Assembly (NCBI GenBank): GCA_009838915.1
Contig: VXQT01000027.1
Span: 1-64,000 of the forward strand
From: Chloroflexota bacterium
GTDB taxonomy: Bacteria; Chloroflexota; Dehalococcoidia; Bin125
Direction of reading: 5' to 3'
DNA: 64,000 nt
Shown here piece after piece: positions 17,653 through 26,845 of this stretch; position 1 is the first letter of the stretch; each line of letters opens with the position of its first letter. A program made the translations under genes and the position numbers. A model generated the notes under the pieces. The model was not told where the DNA came from. It was given only the letters and a program-made list of their open reading frames with translations, and did no database searches.

Positions 17653-19272
17653 ATGACCACCCCCGACTATGACGTCATCATCATTGGCGGGGGGATCAAC
17701 GGCGCGGCGACCGCGTCTTCGATAGCTGCGCGCGGCTATCGAACGCTGGTCCTGGAACAGGACGATTTCGCGTCCGGCACGACATCGGCGTCAACGAAGC
17801 TGATCCACGGCGGACTGCGATACCTCGAGACCGGCGATGCGCGGCTGGTGCATGAGTCGTTGCAGTCGCGTGAGAGATTGCTGCGCGAACGCTCGCACCT
17901 GGTCAGGCCGATGGGTTTCATCCTGCCGGTGTACGAAGGCGATCCTCGGCCGCCCTGGTACATCCGCTCTGGCCTGGCGCTGTACGACGTGCTCTCGCCG
18001 CGCAAGGTGTCACCGTGGCACACGTCGTTCTCGCGGCGAGAGCTGCAGCGGTTCGAGCCGTCGATATCGACCGAGCGGATGCGCGCCGCCTACCTCTACT
18101 ACGACGCCCAGGTCTGGTCTCCGGAACGTCTGACGCTGGAGTACCTGGCCGAGGCGCGCGGGTCCGGTGCGGACTTGCGCAATCATGCGGCGGTCGACTA
18201 CATCATCGTCGACGGCGGCCGGGCTCGGGGTGTGGACTTCCACGACGTGCTGACGGGGCGTCGCTCGACGGCTTCGGGCAGGCTGGTAATCAACGCGGCG
18301 GGTCCTTGGGTCGATGCGGTGCTTGATGCCACCGGCAGGTCGCTGCAGAAGCGGATCGGCGGGACACGGGGATCGCACCTCGTGCTGGACCTCGAGGGTC
18401 GCGGCCCTCGACATGCCGTCCTGGCGAGCGCGCAGTCTGACGGCCGCCCGATGTTCGTCACGCCCTGGTTGGATCATCACATTGTCGGCACCACCGACGT
18501 CCGCGACGACGGCGACCCGTCGGATGTGCGCGCGGCCGGGTGGGAGATTGACTACTTGATCGCCGAGGCGGCGCGAGTGTTGCCCGGCCTGGGCATCGAA
18601 CATCGCAACGCGCTGTACGCGTATTCCGGTGTGCGACCCCTGGCGCGGGCGGGAGAAAGCGTGTTTGAAGGAGCAATCTCGCGCCGCTCATTCCTGGTCG
18701 ATCACGCGTCCGAGGGAGTCGAGCGGCTGCTTTCGATCGTGGGTGGGAAGCTGACAACGGCGTCCGCGCTGGGTGCCAAGGTCAGCGCGTCGGTTGCGCA
18801 ACAGATCGGGCGTCCTCGTGCACGTGGAATTGCTGCGCTCCCCGAGATACCGACAAGTCGTGCGGTCTTCCTGACGCCCGAGACGCACGAGCACTTGCGC
18901 ATGGTCTACGGACAGCGCGCGCCGCAGGTCGCGGCCTACGCCGCATCAGATCCAACGTTGGCCGAGCCGATCTCCGGCCGCCACCGAGACATCGGAGCGC
19001 AGGTGTTGTACGCCGTCGCGCACGAGCACGCCCGCACGGTCGCCGATGTGCTGCTGCGGCGCACAATCGTGGGACTGACCAAGGACCTTGGCCGCAGCGC
19101 CGCAGCGCCGACGGCAGCGATCATGGCGAAGCGGCTGGGTTGGTCCGACGAAGTGCGAGACCAGGCCGTGCGCGACTACTTCGCCGAGTTGCACCGCAGT
19201 TATGTCGTGCTCAATCCCGACGTGAACGCGATGTCGAGCATGGATGCGGCGAGTGCGGCCGAAGCCGAGTAG
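17653..19272 (+). CDS. glpD: Glycerol-3-phosphate dehydrogenase (FAD-dependent, GlpD type)
   Basis: Oxidises sn-glycerol 3-phosphate to dihydroxyacetone phosphate and passes electrons to the quinone pool, so it works at the inner membrane face. The 539-residue protein opens with the FAD dinucleotide-binding motif D-V-I-I-I-G-G-G-I-N-G-A-A-T-A. It has the GlpD signatures S-T-K-L-I-H-G-G-L-R-Y-L and I-G-G-T-R-G-S-H, then V-G-T-T-D, S-G-V-R-P-L and V-G-G-K-L-T-T. The C-terminal DAO_C-type helical domain is present. It directly follows glpK, which supplies its substrate. No glycerol facilitator is next to them. Confidence 0.93.
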   Translation: MTTPDYDVIIIGGGINGAATASSIAARGYRTLVLEQDDFASGTTSASTKLIHGGLRYLETGDARLVHESLQSRERLLRERSHLVRPMGFILPVYEGDPRPPWYIRSGLALYDVLSPRKVSPWHTSFSRRELQRFEPSISTERMRAAYLYYDAQVWSPERLTLEYLAEARGSGADLRNHAAVDYIIVDGGRARGVDFHDVLTGRRSTASGRLVINAAGPWVDAVLDATGRSLQKRIGGTRGSHLVLDLEGRGPRHAVLASAQSDGRPMFVTPWLDHHIVGTTDVRDDGDPSDVRAAGWEIDYLIAEAARVLPGLGIEHRNALYAYSGVRPLARAGESVFEGAISRRSFLVDHASEGVERLLSIVGGKLTTASALGAKVSASVAQQIGRPRARGIAALPEIPTSRAVFLTPETHEHLRMVYGQRAPQVAAYAASDPTLAEPISGRHRDIGAQVLYAVAHEHARTVADVLLRRTIVGLTKDLGRSAAAPTAAIMAKRLGWSDEVRDQAVRDYFAELHRSYVVLNPDVNAMSSMDAASAAEAE

Positions 19273-19295
19273 GGCCGCCGTCAGTCGGCGCTCGG
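19265..19295. terminator. Possible bidirectional hairpin between convergent glpD and P-type ATPase genes
   Basis: CCGAG and CTCGG enclose an inner GCCG/CGGC pairing across the gap between the two stop codons. The placement suits a shared terminator, but there is no strong T-run on either side. Confidence 0.3.
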
Positions 19296-21539
19296 GAGCT
19301 TCCAGCGGCCAAGGCGGAGCGCGTTGGTAAGCACCGAGAGCGAGCTGGCAACCATCGCGAGCGCCGCGGCGATCGGTTCGAACTGACCGCGTTCTCCGAA
19401 CAACCAGACCAGACCACCCGGCACGCCGTCGAGCGCGTCAAAGATTGGGACCGCCAGCCCGGCGGCGAGCGGAATCAGCAGGATGTTGTAGCCGAACGCG
19501 AAGCCGAGATTCTGGTGAATCACACGCCGCGTCGCGTGTCCGAGCAACACGGCCTGCGCGGCTCGCTGCGGACTGGATCGCATCAGGGTGACCTGCGCGG
19601 TCTCGACGGCGACATCCGAGCCGGTTCGCATCGACATGCCCAGATCCGCCTCGGCAAGCGCCGGCGCATCGTTGACGCCGTCGCCGACCATGGCGACGCG
19701 CCTGCCGCGTGTTTGCAAGTCGGTGACCCTGGCTGCCTTTTCGGTCGGTAGAACTCGCGCGTATACGCGATCGATGCCGAGCCGACGGCCGACCTCCTGG
19801 GCCGACGCCTCTGTGTCGCCGCTGATCAGGATCGACTCCATGCCGCGGCGACGTAGCAGCCCAACCGCGTCTGCCGCTCCATCCTTGATGTAGTCGCTCA
19901 GGTGGATCACGCCATTGAGTTCGCCGCCACGGGCGACGTAGACGGGCGTGGTCGCGCGGACCTCATCTGTGACGTCGATACCCAGGGCTGACATCAGTCT
20001 GGCGTTGCCTACCGCGACATCGCGACCATCAATCCGTGCGGATGCGCCCCTTCCCGGATGAGAAGTGAACTCAGAGACGTCGAGGAGCGAGAGCTCCAGG
20101 TCATCGGCATGGGCCACGATGGCAGCGGCCAGCGGATGCTCCGATTGCCGCTCGATTGATGCAGCAAGCTGAAGCAGTTCCTGCTCGGTTGCCGCGAACG
20201 CATCAACGGAGGTCACTTCGTGGCGCCCGCTGGTCAAGGTGCCGGTCTTGTCCCAGGCCACGGTGTCGACGCGGCCGGCCGCTTCCAGCGCCTCGGCGTC
20301 GCGAAAGAGAATGCCGAGCGACGCGGCGCGGCCGGCGCCGGCGGCGATCGCTGCCGGAGTCGCCAGACCCAGCGCGCAAGGACAGGCGACGACGAGCACC
20401 GCGACCGAACTGAGCACGGCGCTGGTCCAGCTCGTGTCGTTGCCCAGCAATCCCCAGGCGATAAAGGTGATGATCGCAACCAGGATCACCAGCGGCACAA
20501 ACACGGACGCGATCCTGTCGGCCAGCCTTTGAACCGGCGCCTTCGAGGATTGCGCCCGTTCGACTGCCGCCGTGATCCGTGCGAGCGTGGTCTCGGCTCC
20601 GACCTGAGTGGCTTGATAGCTGAACGCGCCATCGAGATTGAACGTGCCGGCGAAGACGGCATCGGAGGGGGCTTTCGAGACCGGCAGGCTCTCGCCGGTC
20701 AGGGTGGCCTCGTTGACTGAACTCTCACCGTCCGCGACCAGACCGTCGACGGGAATCAGCTCGCCGGGCCGCACGAGCACGAGGTCCCCGACCGTGACCT
20801 CCGAGGCGGGCATGTCCCGCTCGACACCGTCGGACAGGACGCGCGCGGTCTGCGGAGCGAGCTCCAGCAGACGCGTCAATGCCGAGGCGGCGAGTTGCCG
20901 CACCCGGGCCTCGAGCGCGCGCCCGAGACTGACAAAGCCGACAATGATCAAGGCGGTGTCGAAGAACACATCGCGCGCCGCGGCGGCCGACTCAAACGCC
21001 GCGGGGGCGAGCGTCGCCGCGGCGCTGTAGCCCCAGGCAGCTGTCACGCCGATCACGATCAGCGTGTCCATGTCGGTGGTGCGGCGCACGGCGGCGAGCC
21101 ATGCCCGACGCAACATTGGCCAGAGGCCCCAGGCGAGGATTGGAGTTGCGACGGCGAACAGGACCGGATGCAGGATGTCGGGACTCCACCCGAAGTCGCC
21201 CCAACGATTCGCCTGCATGGCGAAGAAGATGCCCCAACCGACGATCAGCGCGGGCAGCGCGCGACTGAGCAGAGGGAACAGATCGATGGTCGCGACTTCC
21301 GCGTCGTCGTCCGCCTGATCGATCAGTTCGTACCCGGCGCCGGTGATGGCAGCGCTGAGCGCTGCGGGATCGGGCTCGCCATCGATTCCAATCACTGCTC
21401 GACCGGAGAGAAAGTCCGCTGACACGTCGACCACGCAGTCGACCTTGACCAGGGCTCGCTCGACCCGTCGCACGCAGGCGGCGCAGTGCATACCGTCAAT
21501 GCGCAGGGTCTCTGTCCGCGATGCGTTGGCCGTGGTCAT
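19281..21539 (-). CDS. copA: Copper-translocating P1B-type ATPase
   Basis: ATP-driven export of Cu(I) (possibly Ag(I)) across the cytoplasmic membrane. One N-terminal heavy-metal domain carries G-M-H-C-A-A-C. Transmembrane helices surround the A-domain T-G-E-S motif and the ion-binding C-P-C of V-A-C-P-C-A-L-G-L-A. The P/N domains show D-K-T-G-T (phosphorylated Asp), S-E-H-P-L and G-D-G-V-N-D-A-P-A. The CPC motif with N-x-G-F-A-F-G-Y-N-x-x-x-x-P in a late helix fits the copper class. The ATG at 21539 was chosen. The frame is open to 21584, but that start would overlap the ATG of the divergent gene. No copper regulator or chaperone is adjacent. Confidence 0.93.
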   Translation of the reverse strand: MTTANASRTETLRIDGMHCAACVRRVERALVKVDCVVDVSADFLSGRAVIGIDGEPDPAALSAAITGAGYELIDQADDDAEVATIDLFPLLSRALPALIVGWGIFFAMQANRWGDFGWSPDILHPVLFAVATPILAWGLWPMLRRAWLAAVRRTTDMDTLIVIGVTAAWGYSAAATLAPAAFESAAAARDVFFDTALIIVGFVSLGRALEARVRQLAASALTRLLELAPQTARVLSDGVERDMPASEVTVGDLVLVRPGELIPVDGLVADGESSVNEATLTGESLPVSKAPSDAVFAGTFNLDGAFSYQATQVGAETTLARITAAVERAQSSKAPVQRLADRIASVFVPLVILVAIITFIAWGLLGNDTSWTSAVLSSVAVLVVACPCALGLATPAAIAAGAGRAASLGILFRDAEALEAAGRVDTVAWDKTGTLTSGRHEVTSVDAFAATEQELLQLAASIERQSEHPLAAAIVAHADDLELSLLDVSEFTSHPGRGASARIDGRDVAVGNARLMSALGIDVTDEVRATTPVYVARGGELNGVIHLSDYIKDGAADAVGLLRRRGMESILISGDTEASAQEVGRRLGIDRVYARVLPTEKAARVTDLQTRGRRVAMVGDGVNDAPALAEADLGMSMRTGSDVAVETAQVTLMRSSPQRAAQAVLLGHATRRVIHQNLGFAFGYNILLIPLAAGLAVPIFDALDGVPGGLVWLFGERGQFEPIAAALAMVASSLSVLTNALRLGRWKLPSAD

Positions 21540-21582
21540 TGTTTGCAGCATATGTCGCTGCGACGGGCGGTAGCCTGAGTTC

Positions 21583-22806
21583 ATGCCGCGCGTGATGCTC
21601 CTGATACCTACCGCTTCCTATCGCGCGCCCGACTTCATGTCGGCCGCGGACAAGCTCGGTCTGGACGTGGTCGTCGCGTCCGACAACGATCAGCCGCTCG
21701 CGGATATGTATCCGGGACGCTGGCTCACGCTGCCCTACCACGATGTCGAGCGCGGCGCACAAGCGGTGGCCAGGTACGCCGACAGCTTTCCGCTGGATGC
21801 AGTGGTCGCGGTCGACGATCCGGGCACGATCCTGGCCGCCCACGCCAGCGCCGAGCTGCAGCTCAACGGCAACACGCCCGAGTCCGTGATCGGCACTCGG
21901 GACAAGTCCGAACTTCGCCGCGCGCTCGAGTCGCACGGCGTGCGCTCTCCGAGCTGGCAGGTTTGCCGTTTCGATGACGAACCGCCGCTCGGCCAGCTGG
22001 AGTTCCCGGTCGTGGTCAAGCCGTTGGGACTGAACGGCTCCCGCGGCGTGATCCGTGCAAACGACGAGGCATCGCTGCGCCAGGCAATCGAGCGGCTGCG
22101 CCGACTGCTGAGCACCAAGTCGGCGGCGGCGGAGTGCGGAGAACTTGCCGACCGCTTCTTGATCGAGGGTTTCATCCCCGGCATCGAAGTGGCGCTCGAG
22201 GGTCTGCTGCGCGAGGGCGAACTGCACACCCTGGCGGTGTTCGACAAGCCCGACCCGCTGGACGGCCCGTTCTTCGAGGAGACGATTTACGTCACCCCGT
22301 CGCGATTGCCGGAAGCGCAGATCGACGAGGTTGTAGCAACCGCGCGGAAGTCGGCCGAAGCGCTCGGCCTGCAGGATGGCCCGCTGCATGCGGAGCTGCG
22401 GCTCAACGAGGAGGGCGCCTGGCCGGTGGATGTCGCCGCGCGTACGATCGGTGGGCTGTGCGCGCGGACGCTGCGCTTCGGCGCGGGGATGTCGCTGGAA
22501 GAGATCGTGCTGAGACACGCGATCAACGCGCCGCTGGCCTCGCTGAATCGCGAGTCGACGGCGGCGGGCGTGATGATGATGCCAATCGTCGGCCGCGGAC
22601 GCATTCGCGAGATTCGCGGGCTGGATGAAGCGGCAGCGGTCCCCCTGATCGAGGAGATCGAGATGGAGGCGCGTGTCGGCGATGTGCTGGTCCCGCTGCC
22701 GGAAGGCGCCGACTATCCGGGCTTCATCTTCGCCCGAGGCGACGATCCGGCGAAGGTGGAGTCGGCGCTACGGGAGGCCTGGTCGAAGATCGAGTTCGTT
22801 CTGTGA
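21583..22806 (+). CDS. ATP-grasp domain carboxylate-amine ligase-like protein
   Basis: This 407-residue ATP-grasp enzyme should activate a carboxylate with ATP and join it to an amine or thiol; the substrates cannot be read from sequence. A pre-grasp Rossmann-like N-terminus (MPRVMLLIPTASYRAPDF) is followed by F-P-V-V-V-K-P-L-G-L-N-G-S-R-G-V, typical of the ATP-binding loop. Next come F-L-I-E-G-F-I-P-G-I-E-V-A-L-E-G and the Mg-binding H-A-E-L-R-L-N-E-E-G-A-W-P-V-D-V-A-A-R. The last resembles the PurK/carbamoyl-phosphate-synthase-like and dipeptide-ligase (BacD) groups. It diverges from the P-type ATPase gene with almost no intergenic space and may have a leaderless mRNA. Confidence 0.8.
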   Translation: MPRVMLLIPTASYRAPDFMSAADKLGLDVVVASDNDQPLADMYPGRWLTLPYHDVERGAQAVARYADSFPLDAVVAVDDPGTILAAHASAELQLNGNTPESVIGTRDKSELRRALESHGVRSPSWQVCRFDDEPPLGQLEFPVVVKPLGLNGSRGVIRANDEASLRQAIERLRRLLSTKSAAAECGELADRFLIEGFIPGIEVALEGLLREGELHTLAVFDKPDPLDGPFFEETIYVTPSRLPEAQIDEVVATARKSAEALGLQDGPLHAELRLNEEGAWPVDVAARTIGGLCARTLRFGAGMSLEEIVLRHAINAPLASLNRESTAAGVMMMPIVGRGRIREIRGLDEAAAVPLIEEIEMEARVGDVLVPLPEGADYPGFIFARGDDPAKVESALREAWSKIEFVL

Positions 22807-22837
22807 GCGAGCAGCAGCGCCTCGGAACTTGAACGGC

Positions 22838-24250
22838 TTACGAACTCAGGATGCCCGGCGGTTCAGTCGTGCGCTGCGGAGCCGACCGCGAGAGCAGCGG
22901 ATTGATGGCTTTGACCAAGTCCGTCTTCGGCGGTTTGGCGAACCAGATCGGGAGGATTGCGGCGTACGTGAGGATGGCGACCAGCGTGAGGGGAATGTCA
23001 TAGGAACCGGTGATGTCGTCGAGCAGTCCGATCAGCAATGGTCCGATGCCGCTGGACATTTGCGTGGCCATCGAAATCATGCCGTAGATAGCGCCGAAGC
23101 TGACGTAACCGAATACGTCCGACGTGAGCAGCGACAGCAACATGTACACGTTGCCGATCGTGAAGCCAAAAGTGAGCACGGCGATGTAGGTCATGATTGC
23201 ACCCTCGAACCGGATCACGACCAGCGCCGCCGTGCCCTGGACAACGAACATGATCACGGTAAGGATGCGCAGGTCGACCCGATCGGCGAAGTAGCGGCCA
23301 ACCACCAGCCGCGCGACGATGCTGCCGAAGGCGAGAATCGAGAGCGTGGTCGTAGCGACGGTCAGCGATCCGAGGCGCTCTTCCAACAACGCGGTCTGGT
23401 GCAGGATGAATCCGGTCTGCGCCAGCAGCACGATCAGGAAGCTGAGCATGATCGCCCAGAACGGAACCGTGCGGGCGGCCTTGCCTACGGTCCACACCCG
23501 CGTCTGGTTTGCGGCCGATCTGGCGACGTTAGTCGCTACGCGGACAGCAGGACGCAGGCCATCCTGAGGTAATCCCATCTGTCGCGGATCCCAGACCAGG
23601 ACGAACAGGACGATTGGCAGTCCGATCACGAGGATCAGACCGGCCATTACCGGCGTCGCGACGCTGAGACCGAACTGTTCGATCAGGAATCCGTTCAGCG
23701 GAGAGAGCACGACCCCGCCCAGCGAGACTCCGGTCGAGGCCATCGCCATGGCCCATGCGCGGCGTTGCACGAACCATCGGGTCAGTGTGGCGTTGACGGC
23801 GACACCGGCGCTCATACCCGAGCCGATCGCGAGCACAATGTAGGCGACGAAGAGCTGCCAGAGGTACTGGACCTGACCGACCGCGCAGGCCGCAGCGATG
23901 ATCAACACCAGGCCGGGCAACATCCAGCGCTTCGCGCCCTGTCGATCGATCCTGGGGCCGACCCAGGCGGCGGTGATACCCGAAAAGACGAAGTACATGC
24001 CAGTCGGGAGCGAAACATCGCTGTTGCTCCAGCCGTGCAACTCCTGCAGCGGCCCGAGGTATACCGCGAGCCCGTAGTAGCCCACGCCGACGGAGACGAA
24101 CATCAACGCCCCGCAGGCGAACACGATCGCCCAGCCGTAGTAGAAACCGGACGGCAATAGTCGCGCGGCCAGCGGCTGCTGTGCCGGCAGGTTGAGAACG
24201 TCTGGTGCGGCTGAGTGGCTGATCAAGGCCGATTCAGCATACGACCGCAC
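22838..24250 (-). CDS. MFS transporter (OFA/monocarboxylate-like)
   Basis: This 470-residue integral membrane protein has about 12 hydrophobic segments. It opens with Y-Y-G-W-A-I-V-F-A-C-G-A-L-M-F, a W-A-I-V start common in the oxalate/formate antiporter and monocarboxylate carrier group. G-P-x-x-D-R-Q-G-A-K-R sits in the loop between helices 2 and 3 (motif A position). A polar central loop follows W-D-P-R-Q-M-G. A small organic anion is the likely substrate, by family only. It is convergent with the ATP-grasp gene and divergent from the HDAC-like gene. A second carrier of similar type lies at 37078. Confidence 0.85.
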   Translation of the reverse strand: MRSYAESALISHSAAPDVLNLPAQQPLAARLLPSGFYYGWAIVFACGALMFVSVGVGYYGLAVYLGPLQELHGWSNSDVSLPTGMYFVFSGITAAWVGPRIDRQGAKRWMLPGLVLIIAAACAVGQVQYLWQLFVAYIVLAIGSGMSAGVAVNATLTRWFVQRRAWAMAMASTGVSLGGVVLSPLNGFLIEQFGLSVATPVMAGLILVIGLPIVLFVLVWDPRQMGLPQDGLRPAVRVATNVARSAANQTRVWTVGKAARTVPFWAIMLSFLIVLLAQTGFILHQTALLEERLGSLTVATTTLSILAFGSIVARLVVGRYFADRVDLRILTVIMFVVQGTAALVVIRFEGAIMTYIAVLTFGFTIGNVYMLLSLLTSDVFGYVSFGAIYGMISMATQMSSGIGPLLIGLLDDITGSYDIPLTLVAILTYAAILPIWFAKPPKTDLVKAINPLLSRSAPQRTTEPPGILSS

Positions 24251-24323
24251 CGGACCCGGCCTTCGCCTTATGGCTGACTAGACTGCCACCGAACTCAACA
24301 GAGACTCTGGAAGAGGAAGCGCC

Positions 24324-25451
24324 ATGACCGAACGCAATACGGGGTGGGTCTACCACGAGGCGTATATGTGGCATGACGCGGGCCGGACCCGCGCGTTCGA
24401 CCCGGTGCTGCGCCGCTGGATGCAGGCCTGGGAACACTGGGAGAACCCGGACACCAAGCGGCGCCTGAACAATCTGCTCGAGGTCTCGGACTTTTCCGAA
24501 GAGCTGGTGCAACTCAAGCCACGCCCCGCAAACGAGGAACAGGTGCTTCGTTTCCACACGCCGGAGTACGTGGACCGGGTCCGTGCGCTCTCGGCCGAGG
24601 ACGGCGGCGACGCGGGCGAGGGCGCGCCGTTCTCACACGGCGGATACGAGATCGCGCTGCTGTCGGCCGGCGGCACGATTACGGCCGTCGACGCGGTGCT
24701 CGACGGCACGGTCGACAATGCCTACGCGCTTGTGCGACCGCCGGGACACCACGCCGAGCGGGATCGGGGGCGCGGCTTCTGCGTGTTCGGGAATGTCGCG
24801 ATCGCCTCGATGCACGCGCTCGCGGAACGCGGGATCGAGCGGGTCGCCACGCTCGACTGGGACGTGCATCACGGCAACGGCACGCAGCAGGCGTTCTACG
24901 AGCGCAAGGACGTCCTGACGATGTCCATCCACCAGGACCAGTGGTATCCGCGAGACAGCGGACGGATGGAGGAGCAAGGCGACGGCGAGGGCGAGGGCTA
25001 CAACATCAACGTCCCCCTGCCTCCCGGCAGCGGGCACGGCGCGTACATCGAGACGATTCGGCAGGTCATCGCACCGGCGCTTGAGGCGTTCCGTCCCGAC
25101 CTGATCGTCGTGCCCTCAGGATTCGACGGCAGCATGTACGACCCGCTGGGCCGGATGATGGCCTACTCGGAGACCTTCCGCGAGATGACTCGCCTGCTGA
25201 TGGAATCGGCCGACGAGCTGTGCTCGGGTCGGCTCGTGCTCAGCCACGAGGGCGGCTACAGCCCGACCTATGTGCCGTTCTGCGGGCTGGCCGTGGTCGA
25301 GGAGCTGAGCGGCAGGAAGTCAATCGCCGGCGATCCGTTCGAGGACAACTCGGCGACGGCGGGCGGGCAAGAGTTACAACCGCACCAGCAGGCCGTGATC
25401 GACGATGCGAAGCTGCTGGTCGAGCGATTACGACAACTTGAAGGCGTCTAG
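24324..25451 (+). CDS. Histone-deacetylase-family amidohydrolase (class II / acetylpolyamine type)
   Basis: A zinc hydrolase that removes acyl groups from amines; in bacteria usually acetylpolyamines or acetylated small molecules and proteins. The 375-residue sequence contains the family hallmarks: R-P-P-G-H-H-A-E (catalytic histidines), D-W-D-V-H-H-G-N-G-T-Q (zinc-binding Asp and His), S-G-F-D-G-S-M-Y-D-P-L-G (second zinc Asp) and E-G-G-Y-S. GAGGAAG precedes the ATG at good spacing. Its TAG shares a CTAG with the stop of the convergent radical-SAM selenoprotein gene. Confidence 0.9.
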   Translation: MTERNTGWVYHEAYMWHDAGRTRAFDPVLRRWMQAWEHWENPDTKRRLNNLLEVSDFSEELVQLKPRPANEEQVLRFHTPEYVDRVRALSAEDGGDAGEGAPFSHGGYEIALLSAGGTITAVDAVLDGTVDNAYALVRPPGHHAERDRGRGFCVFGNVAIASMHALAERGIERVATLDWDVHHGNGTQQAFYERKDVLTMSIHQDQWYPRDSGRMEEQGDGEGEGYNINVPLPPGSGHGAYIETIRQVIAPALEAFRPDLIVVPSGFDGSMYDPLGRMMAYSETFREMTRLLMESADELCSGRLVLSHEGGYSPTYVPFCGLAVVEELSGRKSIAGDPFEDNSATAGGQELQPHQQAVIDDAKLLVERLRQLEGV

Positions 25452-26827
25452 CGCTCGATTAGCGGGATCGCATCAGTTCCAGCTGTGACGCTGAGGGGAG
25501 CCAACTGCTCCCCGGTCGGCTCCGCTCAACAGAACCAGTCTTCGGTCAGGCCGGGACGATGCAGATGGGGAGCGGGCAGATTCGGCCAGGGTTCGGCGCC
25601 GAGCGCCAGGCAGGCGGCCTGCTTGATCTCTGCGAAGGCCGCGCCGCGCTCTGCGAGCGAAGCTACCTGCGACTGCAGGGCGTCCATGCGCTCGTCCGGA
25701 TGACGCCAGTTCCAGGTCAGGCCGTCTGCGTCGTAACTGATCAACGCATTCATTTCGCGCATCGGCTCGACCAGCGGTGAGTCAGCCGGAACGAGCAGGC
25801 GGAGGCCGAGTTGGACCGGTGGCGTCAGGTCGACGAGCCCTCGGGTCTCGACGAACTGCAGCAGCGCGAGATAGTCCTTGGCCGCGGTCCAGGGGGTGAA
25901 GGGCAGCCAGGTCGGACGCAGGGCGATGCCGACCTCCTGCGTCGAATGCAGCACGCGGTCCAAGTCCGACGCAGTGTGGCCTTTGTCGAGAATTTCCAGC
26001 AGGCGATCGTCCACGGACTCGAACGCCGAGGTGATGAAGGTCACGCCCAGCGCGGACATCTCTCCGAGCATACTTTCGTGCTCGATCAGGTGCTCGACCT
26101 TGATTGTGGCGTCGAAGGTCATACCGGGATGCGACTCGGCGCTGGCTCGGAGCAAATCCACTGCAAGGTCGGGTGCATTGAGAAAGTCGGGGTCGCCGAA
26201 GGTAATGTGTTCTGCGCCCATCGACACCTGTTGGTCGATGTCGGCGAGCACCGTGTCTGCGCCGTTGAGTCGGAGCCGGCCCGCGTAGATCGGTGTGAGC
26301 GGGCAATGCGTGCAGCGGTGGGCGCAGCCGCGCGTAGCTTCTACGTGTCCGGCCAGGTGCGCGACGCCTGAGGCGTCCATGTAGCGGGCGTACTGCTCCA
26401 GTGGAGGCAACAGCGATCGGTCCGGAACCAGCCGTTTCTCGCGATCGAACACGGGAGCGAGCTGTGGTTCATCGCCGTTGGCGAGCGCGACCAGTTGCAG
26501 ATCGGTGTCGCCGCTGATCGCGCGACCCAACCCTAGGTCGCGCAACGAGTTCGCGGCTAGTCCATAGAAGACGATCTTGTCGGACATCGCCTCAAGCTGG
26601 CGTGCGATGCGGATACCGAGCCGCGCCGCGGTGTGCATCGGGGTCGAGATGCCGATCAGGTCGGCATCGGCTGCGTCGACGCGAAGTCGCTCCGGGCTGA
26701 CTGACTCCACTGCGAGGTCAAAGGCTGTGACATCGTGTCCGGCGGCCATCAGAGCCGCAGTGGGCGCGGCGACGCCGAGCGGTTGGTGACCCTGCTCGTA
26801 AGTTGAGATCAGAAGGACGCGCGTCAT
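25448..26827 (-). CDS. Radical SAM selenoprotein with CUAEP tail (TGA at 25526-25528 read as Sec)
   Basis: An N-terminal B12-binding-like Rossmann domain (V-L-L-I-S-T-Y-E-Q-G-H-Q-P-L-G) precedes a radical SAM domain whose CAHRCTHC (Cys168, 172, 175) binds the 4Fe-4S cluster. The frame seems to stop at W-F-C followed by TGA. Reading through gives C-U-A-E-P, then 22 more residues to TAG. This matches what I recall of the CUAEP/CCAEP-tail radical SAM family, where the position is Sec or Cys. A SECIS-like hairpin follows the TGA. The extended stop forms a 4-bp CTAG overlap with the convergent HDAC-like gene. Total length would be 459 residues with Sec434. nfuA lies 18 bp upstream on the same strand and may supply the cluster. 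Reaction and substrate are unknown. Confidence in Sec depends on selenium genes elsewhere in the genome. Confidence 0.82.
25495..25528 (-). promoter_or_regulatory. Bacterial SECIS-like element behind the Sec TGA
   Basis: Starting 12 nt after TGA, GGGGAGC pairs perfectly with GCTCCCC around a five-base loop AGTTG. The loop's G is 21 nt from the TGA. A short hairpin with a G among the first loop bases, about 16-37 nt downstream, is the known bacterial SECIS layout recognised by SelB. An alternative stem (GGAGCCGAC with GTTGGCTCC) overlaps it. Confidence 0.7.
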
Positions 26828-26845
26828 CGCAGCGTCCGATTCCAG

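Noticed and set aside
25526-25528. TGA as a nonsense mutation in a dying radical-SAM gene
   Set aside because: Upstream sequence is intact, the tail continues in frame with the family's A-E-P, and a SECIS-like hairpin and CTAG overlap fit a functional Sec codon better.
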